Both the position numbers and the translations under genes were made by a program. Shown piece by piece: positions 1 through 6,001 of a stretch of DNA of 6,121 bases (position 1 is the stretch's first letter; every line of letters begins with the position of its first letter). The notes under the pieces were generated by a model, which saw only the letters and a program-made list of their open reading frames with translations, ran no database searches and was not told the origin of the DNA. The stretch is taken from NCBI GenBank assembly GCA_017860075.1, contig JAFNAH010000095.1, forward strand, positions 1 through 6,121, given 5' to 3'. The DNA comes from Acidobacteriota bacterium (GTDB taxonomy: Bacteria; Acidobacteriota; UBA6911).

Positions 1-471
1 TCCGGTGATCGACGACACGCAATAGATGATGACCATCCGCGGACTGCCGTATAGCTCTGCCGCGGCCGGCGCAAGCTGCCGGACCCACAGCATGTTGATA
101 CCGATGTGAAGGATGCTGCCATGCAGCCAACCCGCGGTCAGGAGTGTCCACCATCGGTCATACCCGAAGACCGGTATCGCCCCACTGGCCCCGAACATGA
201 AGAGACTGCGGGAGCTCGGCGCCAGAATGGAGAGTCCGCTCATCGAGATTCCGCGCGGGTCTGCCAGAAGCGTGGCCAGGTACAGCGCCACGCATCCCCA
301 TATCAGCACCGGCACGAATCCCGCGTCATAGCCGAGCCGGCGCAGGACAGGGCCGAAACCCCACATGCCGGGATTTCGCCGCCCGCAGTTCCAGCAGACT
401 TCGTCCCGGACACCCACCAGTTTCCCGCAGTAGGCGCACAGCGCCGATCCCGTCGTTCGACGTCCAAACAT
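1..471 (-). CDS. Rhomboid-family intramembrane serine protease with N-terminal zinc ribbon, partial (C-terminus beyond the left edge)
   Basis: This is an open frame of 157 codons from ATG at 471 down to base 1, with no stop, so the gene is cut by the window edge. Residues 12-29 form a zinc ribbon (CAYC at 12-15, CWNC at 26-29). A hydrophobic segment follows at about 52-70. Residues 106-129 carry the rhomboid signature: an RWWTLLTAGWLHG stretch, then H117, H122 and N126 spaced as in the H-x4-H-x3-N motif of bacterial rhomboids, where the Asn helps form the oxyanion hole. The catalytic GxSG serine and the second catalytic His would lie beyond base 1 and cannot be checked. Rhomboids cleave transmembrane substrates inside the inner membrane. 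The start is supported by a G-run (GGGGGGA) about 4 nt upstream of the ATG. The gene is divergent from the ABC/AAA operon, and nothing links the two functionally. Family assignment is confident; proteolytic activity is unproven because the active-site half is missing. Confidence 0.85.
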   Translation of the reverse strand, partial: MFGRRTTGSALCAYCGKLVGVRDEVCWNCGRRNPGMWGFGPVLRRLGYDAGFVPVLIWGCVALYLATLLADPRGISMSGLSILAPSSRSLFMFGASGAIPVFGYDRWWTLLTAGWLHGSILHIGINMLWVRQLAPAAAELYGSPRMVIIYCVSSITG

Positions 472-512
472 ATGTCCCCCCGTTCTCCGGGCTCATCTGC
501 TCCAGGTATCAC

Positions 513-518
513 ATTGTA
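513..518 (-). promoter_or_regulatory. Candidate -10 box for the rhomboid gene
   Basis: On the minus strand the hexamer TACAAT (5 of 6 matches to TATAAT) lies about 42 nt upstream of the rhomboid ATG. No good -35 sits 16-18 nt further upstream, so this is a weak call based on one hexamer. Confidence 0.25.
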
Positions 519-667
519 GCGAAAAACCGCATCCAATTGGCGGCCCGTTGTCGGGCGGGCTTCCCGGTATCGGGGTCGCAGCCGGCATCGGCAATCGAAA
601 TCATCATGAGCCAGCGCAACCTGGGATCGAAGGCAGACCCGACGCAATACCGATTCCGACCCCGCGG

Positions 668-680
668 GTGACAAGGTCAC
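668..680. promoter_or_regulatory. 13-bp perfect palindrome, candidate operator
   Basis: GTGAC-AAG-GTCAC is a perfect 5-3-5 inverted repeat. It overlaps the candidate -35 hexamer of the operon promoter, where a bound repressor would block RNA polymerase. It is the clearest short palindrome I see in this intergenic region. The half-site does not identify a regulator family for me, and no regulator gene is visible in the window. A short palindrome can occur by chance. Confidence 0.35.
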
Positions 681-694
681 GGAAGTGGTATGAT
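668..694 (+). promoter_or_regulatory. Candidate sigma70-type promoter of the ABC/AAA operon
   Basis: The -35 candidate is GTGACA at 668-673 (5 of 6 matches to TTGACA) and the -10 is TATGAT at 689-694 (5 of 6). The -10 is preceded by TGG at 686-688, giving an extended -10. The spacer is 15 nt, shorter than the ideal 17, which the extended -10 could partly offset. Transcription would start near 701, leaving about an 80-nt leader before the permease ATG at 782. The whole five-gene run has no other good promoter gap, so it is likely read from here. Confidence 0.4.
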
Positions 695-781
695 TTCGTC
701 CGAATCAGGTGCAGCCTCGAATAATGTCGTCAGGATCGCAATATAGAGGAATGTGTACATTATCCGGACAGTTGACACCGC

Positions 782-1645
782 ATGGCGAAGTTGCTTAATG
801 TCTCATTGATGATCCCGCGCAAGATCCCGCAGTGGCTCTACAACATACGGGGTCAGGTGCCTCGAAGTGTCGCCCTGGCCCTGGGGTTGATCCCGATCGC
901 GGTCCTGCTCGCCCTCTGGTGGGGACTGACCCGCGGCATACCGGAAGAGCGGACGCTCGGTCCGACGATTCTCCCAAGCCCGGCAGAAGTGATCGCCAGC
1001 ATGTCCGATCTTGTCCACAGCCCGGACCCCGAAAACCGCAACCTCTTCGATCACATCGGGATCAGCCTCCGCAGGGTAGGGCTGGGTTTCCTCCTGGCGC
1101 TGGCGATCGTCCTCCCTCTGGGTATACTGATCGGCGCCTTCGGGAGTATGCGCGCGCTCCTCAGCCAGGTGGTGACCGCAAGCGGCTACATTCCTATCGC
1201 GACGCTCGTACCTCTTACGATGTCCTGGTTCGGATTGGATGAGGCCCAGAAAGTCGTCTTCCTCGCCATGGCCTTCGGCATATTCCTGCTCCCCATGGTC
1301 GCCAAGGCGATCGACAATGTGCCGGACGTTTACCTGCGGACCGCGTACACGCTCGGTGCCAGTCGCTTCCATGTGATCACCCGTGTTCTGGTGCCGGTCG
1401 CCCTTCCCGACATCTGGCACGCGATGCGGCTCGCATTTGGGGTGGGTTGGAGCTATCTCGTCCTGGCCGAGGTAGTCGTAAAGAGCGGTGGGCTGGGCGA
1501 CCTCATTGACACAGCCCGCCGCCGCGCCATGTCCGGGCGTGTTTACCTCGTCATCATCATCATTACCATCATAGCCTGGCTCGCTGACCTCCTGTGGGAG
1601 AAGCTGGCTGGGGTTTTGTTCCCATATCGCGCGAGGCAATCGTGA
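782..1645 (+). CDS. ABC transporter permease, NitT/TauT (SsuC/TauC-like) family
   Basis: This 287-residue protein is the usual size for permeases that import nitrate, taurine, alkanesulfonates, bicarbonate or thiamine precursors through the inner membrane. Hydrophobic segments lie near 29-49, 99-121, 133-150, 157-176, 212-235 and 254-272, consistent with six helices. The family-typical ILPSP-x-EV stretch is at 63-70. The EAA loop that contacts the ATPase is at about 188-223, with the conserved YTLGAS start (189-194) and a VLVPVALPDI stretch. An in-frame TGA at 773-775 closes the frame just upstream, so ATG 782 is the first possible ATG. Its Shine-Dalgarno is weak (GGACAG, about 11 nt away), and ATG 809 is a poorer alternative. 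It is first in the operon and overlaps the ATPase gene by 4 bases. No substrate-binding protein is present, so the substrate cannot be assigned. Confidence 0.92.
   Translation: MAKLLNVSLMIPRKIPQWLYNIRGQVPRSVALALGLIPIAVLLALWWGLTRGIPEERTLGPTILPSPAEVIASMSDLVHSPDPENRNLFDHIGISLRRVGLGFLLALAIVLPLGILIGAFGSMRALLSQVVTASGYIPIATLVPLTMSWFGLDEAQKVVFLAMAFGIFLLPMVAKAIDNVPDVYLRTAYTLGASRFHVITRVLVPVALPDIWHAMRLAFGVGWSYLVLAEVVVKSGGLGDLIDTARRRAMSGRVYLVIIIITIIAWLADLLWEKLAGVLFPYRARQS
1633..1636 (+). promoter_or_regulatory. Ribosome binding site deciding the GTG start of the ATPase gene
   Basis: GAGG ends 5 nt before GTG 1642, inside the last codons of the permease gene. It favours this GTG over the longer in-frame ATG at 1594, which would add 16 residues with no family similarity and a 52-base overlap. 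Confidence 0.6.
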
Positions 1646-2508
1646 CTGCCCCGACCGGAGACAATAAGACGCCTATCGTCGAATTCCGGGGAGTCACGAT
1701 CCGGTTCGGTTCCTTCACCGCTGTCAGCGATATTTCTTTCAGGGTCTCGGTGACCCCGGACCAGGGCGAGTTCGTGACCATCATCGGACCTTCGGGGTGC
1801 GGCAAGAGCACTTTGCTGAACGCCATCGCCGGCTTCCTCAAGCCGACTCAGGGCGAAGCGCTCGTGATGGGTGAGCCGGTCCGGGGACCGGGGCGTGACA
1901 GGGGGATGATCTTTCAGCAGTACAGCTCCTTTCCCCACCTCACCGTGCTCCAGAATGTGATGTTCGGGCTCAGGCTCAACAGGCGGAAGATCGGCTTGGA
2001 TAGATCGTCAATGCGCTCCAGGGCAGAGGAGTTGATCGCCCAGGTCGGGCTGGCGGATCACATGCACAAGTATCCCGGGCAGCTGTCCGGGGGCCAGCAG
2101 CAGAGAACCGCGATCGCCCGCTCGCTTGCGCTCGAACCGCGGATCCTTCTGATGGATGAGCCGTTCTCGGCTTTGGATGAGCCGACTCGCCTGGAGATGC
2201 AGGAACTGCTGGTGGAGCTGTGGCACAGGGTGCACCCGACGATTCTCTGCGTCACGCACAGCGTGGCTGAGGCAGTCTACCTGGGGCAGAGGGTTTGGAT
2301 TTTCACGCAGGCGCCGGGCCAGATAGCCTACGACATAATGGATTGCATCCCTCCTTCGGTAGGCATACCGCCCCTCGTGGCGCAAGAGCGCACCGAATTC
2401 AAGAACGCCGTGTATGTGGTCACCGAGGCTTTCCGTCGCGTATCGGAGGGATCAACGAAAGACACGGCGGCTGAATCGGAACCGCCGGAACCACGGGATT
2501 CCACATGA
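1642..2508 (+). CDS. ABC transporter ATP-binding protein, NitT/TauT (SsuB/TauB-like) family
   Basis: This 288-residue ATPase powers the permease encoded just upstream. All catalytic motifs are intact. Walker A GPSGCGKST is at 49-57, the Q-loop glutamine at 92-93, the LSGGQ signature at 148-152, Walker B ILLMDE at 168-173, the SALD D-loop at 176-179 and the switch histidine at 206. It should therefore hydrolyse ATP. The RFGSF-x-AVSDISF N-terminus is typical of the TauB/SsuB group. After residue 225 a tail of about 60 residues ends in an acidic, proline-rich stretch, which could be a protein contact surface. The chosen start is GTG 1642. It overlaps the permease stop as GTGA and has GAGG 5 nt upstream, so the two proteins are probably translationally coupled. 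The stop overlaps the next gene as ATGA. Confidence 0.93.
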   Translation: MTAPTGDNKTPIVEFRGVTIRFGSFTAVSDISFRVSVTPDQGEFVTIIGPSGCGKSTLLNAIAGFLKPTQGEALVMGEPVRGPGRDRGMIFQQYSSFPHLTVLQNVMFGLRLNRRKIGLDRSSMRSRAEELIAQVGLADHMHKYPGQLSGGQQQRTAIARSLALEPRILLMDEPFSALDEPTRLEMQELLVELWHRVHPTILCVTHSVAEAVYLGQRVWIFTQAPGQIAYDIMDCIPPSVGIPPLVAQERTEFKNAVYVVTEAFRRVSEGSTKDTAAESEPPEPRDST

Positions 2509-3365
2509 AACCGAGCTTCAGCGACTATGTACGCGAGGCTTTCCACGCGCGTCCGATCGGCATGTTCGTTCCGCCCAACTGGGTCGGACTTGGCGTATTC
2601 GGCCTGCTGGGATTTCTCAACCCGGGCTTCTGGGTGATGGGCGTGGGCCTCGAGTTGGCATACCTGGGGGTCCTGGCCACCAATAAGCGCTTTCAGCGCC
2701 TCATCGATGCCACGTTCCTCGGCAAGACGACCAAGGGCCGGCAGGAGATGGTGAATGACCTGGTCAGTCAGCTTGGGCCTGAGGGGCTAAAGCGCTACCG
2801 CAACCTGGAAATGCGCTGCCGCGCCATCCTCGAGCAGCAATCCCGCGGGGGCCCCATCCCGTCGGGGGTTGAGAGTCAGGGCGAGGGGTTGAGCCGTCTT
2901 CTCTGGGTTTACCTCCGTCTGCAGCTGACAAGGCAGGCAATCGAAAGGATCGTCCGCGAAACCGAGGAGCCCCGCGAAGACTCGGGCCGAATCGAGGAGA
3001 GGATTCGTGCGCTCGAAACCCGGTTGAAAGAGGCGGACCTGACCGAGGATCTGCGCAGAAGCCTTGCGGGTCAGATGGAGATACTCCAGCAGCGGGTCGA
3101 GAAGAGAAAAGAGGCGCGGGACAAACTCGCTTTCCTGGATGCGGAGCTGACACGGATCCAGGAGCAGGTCGAGCTTGTGCGGGAGCAGGCGGTACTGGCA
3201 GCCAGCCCCGAAGCACTGTCGCAACGAATCGATCAGATCACGACGACTCTTGGGGGTACCAACCAGTGGATTCGCGAGCAGCAGCAGATATACGGCGCCG
3301 TGGAGGACCTTCTCGCCGAGCCGCCGCCGCTCTCGCTGGATGCGCGTGCCAAGCAGTCTCAGTGA
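2505..3365 (+). CDS. Membrane-hairpin coiled-coil protein of unknown function
   Basis: This 286-residue protein belongs to no named family that I recognise. Residues 21-60 are hydrophobic and break at an asparagine-proline-glycine turn (39-41). They read as a short re-entrant hairpin or two tight transmembrane helices, with VPPNW at the entry and the positive ATNKRFQR stretch at 58-65 on exit. There is no cleavable signal peptide. The rest is highly charged. Residues 72-150 look helical, and 158-265 are rich in E, R, K, L and Q in heptad-like spacing, so a long coiled coil is likely, ending in a PPP stretch near 273. The simplest reading is a membrane anchor with a cytoplasmic rod. The start overlaps the ATPase stop as ATGA. 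The following AAA+ gene lies 18 nt downstream in the same reading frame. The position between transporter and AAA+ genes suggests it links the two; this is inference. Confidence 0.85.
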   Translation: MKPSFSDYVREAFHARPIGMFVPPNWVGLGVFGLLGFLNPGFWVMGVGLELAYLGVLATNKRFQRLIDATFLGKTTKGRQEMVNDLVSQLGPEGLKRYRNLEMRCRAILEQQSRGGPIPSGVESQGEGLSRLLWVYLRLQLTRQAIERIVRETEEPREDSGRIEERIRALETRLKEADLTEDLRRSLAGQMEILQQRVEKRKEARDKLAFLDAELTRIQEQVELVREQAVLAASPEALSQRIDQITTTLGGTNQWIREQQQIYGAVEDLLAEPPPLSLDARAKQSQ

Positions 3366-3375
3366 TTGATGAAAC

Positions 3376-3379
3376 GGAG
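3376..3379 (+). promoter_or_regulatory. Ribosome binding site used to choose the AAA+ start
   Basis: GGAG lies 4 nt before ATG 3384. ATG 3369, preceded by an in-frame TTG at 3366, is also in frame but has only weak purine matches upstream. The spacing to 3384 is short, so the choice is moderate. Confidence 0.45.
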
Positions 3380-3383
3380 CCCG

Positions 3384-5114
3384 ATGAGCATAGACCTACC
3401 CCCTTGGGCCGTTGAGATGAGAGACCTCTTCAGGTCCGGATCGGTCGCGCAGTTCATCCTGCACGGGAACGTGTTCGACGTCGTGCCGGCTCCCGGCCCG
3501 GGCGGCGGACGCCTCCTCTCTCTGAACACGTTTCTGGACGAGGTTATGTTCGAGCGGTACGACACGGTCCTGCACTATGACCGTGGCCGCGGAATCAGGG
3601 CGACAAGGGGCGCGGAGGAGTGGTCGGAATGGCTCCGCCTGGCTCTCGGCGACCAGGCCGGCGCCTTCGCACAGACCCGAGAGCCGGGCGCCGCGATGGA
3701 GCTCATCGATCGATACCTGCTGCGCACGCTCAACCTGCAGTCACTTTCGGGACGTGAGGCGGGAGCCCGCAAGATCGCAGTCGTGATCGATTTCGCCGAG
3801 TTCGCCGTTCCGCGCGGCGATGCGATCCAGCTGGGTGGGGCCTTCAGCGCCAACGTGGTCAAGGTTCTGGGCTGGGCGAACGATCCGGCGATACTTCAGT
3901 CCAACATCGTGACGGTGCTGCTGACCGAGGGCCTTCACGACCTGAACGAGCTTGTGGTCGAGAACCCTCACGCCACTTCGCTCCGTATCCCGCTTCCGAC
4001 CGAAGGGGAGATGGGAGAATACCTGGAAGCGCTGGTGGCAACCACGTTTCCCGAGCTCCCGTCGAAATGCGAGGTCGCGTTGGATGCCCTTGCGCGCAGG
4101 CTGACCGGTCTCAGCAGGGTAGGGGCGCGCACCGTGATCTCGCGCGCGCTGAAGAACAGCCAGACCATCACCGCGGCGTGGCTGTCGAACACGAAGAAAG
4201 AGATGATCGAGCGGGAATGCCAGGGCCTGCTCGAATTCATCGAATCGCGTTTCACGCTCGACAATATCGCCGGGCACGACGCGGTCAAGACCTGGTTGAG
4301 GGAGGACGCGCGGTTACTCCAGCGCGGGATACTATACGCGCTCCCGATGGGTTACCTGATCACAGGGCGGATCGGGACGGGCAAGACCTACCTGGTGCAG
4401 TGCTGGGCCGGCGAGCTCGGGATCCCTTGCGTGGTTTTCAAGAACTTCCGCGACAGGTGGGTTGGCGCCACCGAGTCCAACCTGGAGAAGATTTTCTCGG
4501 TTCTGCGGGCGCTCGGACAGGTGGTGGTGTTCGTGGACGAAGCCGACCAGGCGGCGGGCAAGCGTGAAACCGAGAGCTCCGACAGCGGCCTGTCGGGCCG
4601 TGTCTATTCGATGCTGGCCAAGGAGATGTCGGATACCCGCAACCGCGGGCGGATCATCTGGGTTTTCGCGACCTCCCGTCCGGACCTTCTCGAGGTGGAC
4701 CTGAAACGCCAGGGCCGGCTGGACGTGCACATCCCGCTTTTTCCGCCTGAGACGCGCGAGGAGATGCGCGGGCTCCTCATTGCGGTCGCGCGCAAGCTCA
4801 GGGTCCCGCTCGAAGAGGCCGATCTGCCCGATCTCCCGGAAACGGTCGTGCTCGGTGGAAATGAGATCGAAGGCATCCTCGTGCGCGCCCTGCGCACGCG
4901 CGAACTCTCGCCGGAGCCGCGCCGTCCGATCAAAGAGATCCTGTCGGGTGTGTTTGCGGAGGTGCGGCCGAGCGCCCACACGCGTAAACTCGAGTACATG
5001 GACCTTGTCGCAGTGAAGGAGTGCACAGACGCGCGATTCCTGCCGCTCAGATTTCGCGAACTTCCCCCCGAGAGGCTGGAGGAGCGCATCGACGAACTGA
5101 GGAGATTTGCCTGA
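3384..5114 (+). CDS. AAA+ ATPase, Ycf46-like two-part architecture
   Basis: This is a 576-residue protein. The C-terminal half is an intact classic AAA module. Walker A GRIGTGKT is at 328-335, a pore-loop-like RWVGATESN at 358-366 resembles KWVGESE of AAA unfoldases, Walker B VVVFVDEAD is at 380-388, the sensor-1 region FATSRPD is at 428-434, arginine-finger candidates R442 and R445 lie in KRQGRLD, and the lid motif GGNEIEGIL follows. Sensor 1 has Ser431 where Asn is usual. The N-terminal half (about 20-215) looks like a degenerate ATPase fold. It has a conserved-looking QFILHGNVFD at 23-32, a Walker-B-like IAVVIDFAE at 131-139 and a sensor-like strand near 176-187, but no Walker A. The join, with IERECQGLLEF at 275-285 and an N-I-A-G-H-D stretch before the P-loop domain, and the SDSG loop after Walker B, match my recollection of cyanobacterial Ycf46. 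The substrate is unknown. The start could be 3369 (five residues longer). The next gene begins 2 nt after the stop. Confidence 0.85.
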   Translation: MSIDLPPWAVEMRDLFRSGSVAQFILHGNVFDVVPAPGPGGGRLLSLNTFLDEVMFERYDTVLHYDRGRGIRATRGAEEWSEWLRLALGDQAGAFAQTREPGAAMELIDRYLLRTLNLQSLSGREAGARKIAVVIDFAEFAVPRGDAIQLGGAFSANVVKVLGWANDPAILQSNIVTVLLTEGLHDLNELVVENPHATSLRIPLPTEGEMGEYLEALVATTFPELPSKCEVALDALARRLTGLSRVGARTVISRALKNSQTITAAWLSNTKKEMIERECQGLLEFIESRFTLDNIAGHDAVKTWLREDARLLQRGILYALPMGYLITGRIGTGKTYLVQCWAGELGIPCVVFKNFRDRWVGATESNLEKIFSVLRALGQVVVFVDEADQAAGKRETESSDSGLSGRVYSMLAKEMSDTRNRGRIIWVFATSRPDLLEVDLKRQGRLDVHIPLFPPETREEMRGLLIAVARKLRVPLEEADLPDLPETVVLGGNEIEGILVRALRTRELSPEPRRPIKEILSGVFAEVRPSAHTRKLEYMDLVAVKECTDARFLPLRFRELPPERLEERIDELRRFA

Positions 5115-5116
5115 CC

Positions 5117-5767
5117 ATGTCCCTGCTCGATCTTTTGCAGTCCGTGGGCGACCGCCTGGGCATCATCGAGAAGGAGGTGCCGCGTTCTGCTTCGGAGACG
5201 CGCCCCAAGATTCGGACGCGGGTGGTCACGCTTGCCGATCTGAAGAGCGAGATAAGAACCGATGAGGTGCGCGCACTCGCCGACACCCCTGCGGAGCTGG
5301 CGGTTCCATTCGAGAAGATTTTCGAAACGGCCGGGCTTCCGTCCACACCTTCCGGCTGGAACATTGAGCGCCTGGGCAAGCTGCTCGGTACGGCCCCGTT
5401 CAGGGACCGGCCGCGGGAAACCGTGCAGAAGATGATCCTCGAGATCCTTGCCTCGGAGAAGGTCGATGTCGAGGATCTCGTGAAGGATGCCGTGTCGCGC
5501 GACCAGGCGCTGGACGCTTTCGAGAAGTCAGTCGAGCGGAAGATGGCGGATCGGATCGCGGCCAACGAGCACGAACTCGCGATGACGAAGGCGCGCATTG
5601 AAGATCTCCGCAAAGAGAGTGCTCGCCTCGAGGGCCTGATCGGGGCCGACACGGAAAAGTGGCGCGAGTGGCGCCGCAAGAAGCGCAGCCATGAAATGGA
5701 TCTCGCCCGGGCCGTGAGTTACCTGATCGACCGGGACGTGATCACTACCGGCGCCGAGGACGCATAG
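5117..5767 (+). CDS. Soluble helical/coiled-coil protein of unknown function
   Basis: This 216-residue protein has no family I recognise. It has no signal peptide and no membrane segment. It begins with a short amphipathic MSLLDLLQSVGDRLG helix (1-15), then a basic linker to about 35. A helical globular part at about 38-125 contains a PSGWNIERLGKLL stretch (78-90). Residues 130-195 are charged and heptad-like, suggesting a coiled coil, and the end is acidic. ATG 5117 lies 2 nt after the AAA+ stop, with AGGAG at 5100-5104 upstream, a rather long 12-nt spacing. A longer frame from 5021 exists, but it would overlap the AAA+ gene by 94 bases and its extra residues look like an off-frame shadow. 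As last gene of the operon it is a candidate adaptor or substrate of the AAA+ ATPase. That role is inferred only from position and helical character. Confidence 0.82.
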   Translation: MSLLDLLQSVGDRLGIIEKEVPRSASETRPKIRTRVVTLADLKSEIRTDEVRALADTPAELAVPFEKIFETAGLPSTPSGWNIERLGKLLGTAPFRDRPRETVQKMILEILASEKVDVEDLVKDAVSRDQALDAFEKSVERKMADRIAANEHELAMTKARIEDLRKESARLEGLIGADTEKWREWRRKKRSHEMDLARAVSYLIDRDVITTGAEDA

Positions 5768-5794
5768 TTGAATCCTTTCGCAGGCGTGATGATT

Positions 5795-5821
5795 CCCGGG
5801 GTTTGCACCCCGGGCTTTTCT
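5795..5821 (+). terminator. Likely intrinsic terminator of the operon, formed by a repeat hairpin
   Basis: CCCGGGG (5795-5801) pairs perfectly with CCCCGGG (5808-5814) across a 6-nt loop and is followed by CTTTTCT. It lies 27 nt after the last stop codon. The T-tract is short and interrupted, so termination may be partial. The same stem recurs at 6029-6048 without a T-tract on that strand, so the terminator looks like a co-opted repeat unit. Confidence 0.55.
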
Positions 5822-5841
5822 GTCGGACCCTTTCAGGGTCC
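5795..5841 (-). repeat. REP-like palindromic repeat, copy 1 (inverted)
   Basis: The unit has two hairpins: the CCCGGGG stem at 5795-5814 and GGACCC-TTTCA-GGGTCC at 5825-5841, joined by a TTTTCTGTC linker. Read on the minus strand it aligns with copy 2, with matching loop GAA, linker GAC-x-GA and the AGCCCGGGGTG start of the second hairpin. Paired palindromes of this kind are typical of REP/BIME elements scattered through bacterial genomes. Confidence 0.7.
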
Positions 5842-6001
5842 TCCGGGTCGGTCACGGCTGCGTTCGGCGAGGTTTCGTCTTGGGGATCGTCCGGGAGGTA
5901 GACTGAGCAGCCCGCCCGCAGTGATTGAATGAAGAAAGTCCGAAACAGCGCCCTGAAGCTGGCGTGCTCATGCTGAACCTACGGGACGTGCGGTCGAAAA
6001 T

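Larger units (their letters stand above)
472..781. other. Divergent intergenic region between rhomboid gene and operon
   Basis: These 310 bases separate two divergent genes. I see no convincing coding frame. The frames that span it are out of register with the rhomboid or have no recognisable protein content. It holds candidate promoter elements for both directions and the short palindrome at 668-680, listed separately. No tRNA, riboswitch or long repeat is evident. Confidence 0.6.

Noticed and set aside
106..680. Several open frames on both strands over the rhomboid gene and the intergenic region
   Set aside because: They are out of register with the clearly recognisable rhomboid frame, are rich in Arg/Pro/Ser typical of shadows in GC-rich DNA, and lack any domain.
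772..799. TTGACA at 772-777 with CTTAAT at 794-799 as an alternative promoter
   Set aside because: The -35 is perfect, but the -10 is weak and transcription would start around 806, beyond the permease ATG at 782. It would work only if translation began at ATG 809 almost without a leader.
1550..1572. ATC/CAT-rich simple repeat
   Set aside because: It is the isoleucine run of the last transmembrane helix of the permease, so ordinary coding composition explains it.
1594..1641. Longer N-terminus for the ABC ATPase from ATG 1594
   Set aside because: It would overlap the permease by 52 bases and add residues unlike the family. GTG 1642 with GAGG upstream and the GTGA overlap explains the start better.
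5925..5960. GAAGAAAGTCCG resembling the GAGGAAAGTCC core of RNase P RNA
   Set aside because: The match is short. The partner conserved segments and long helices of RNase P RNA are absent nearby, and the space between repeats is too small.
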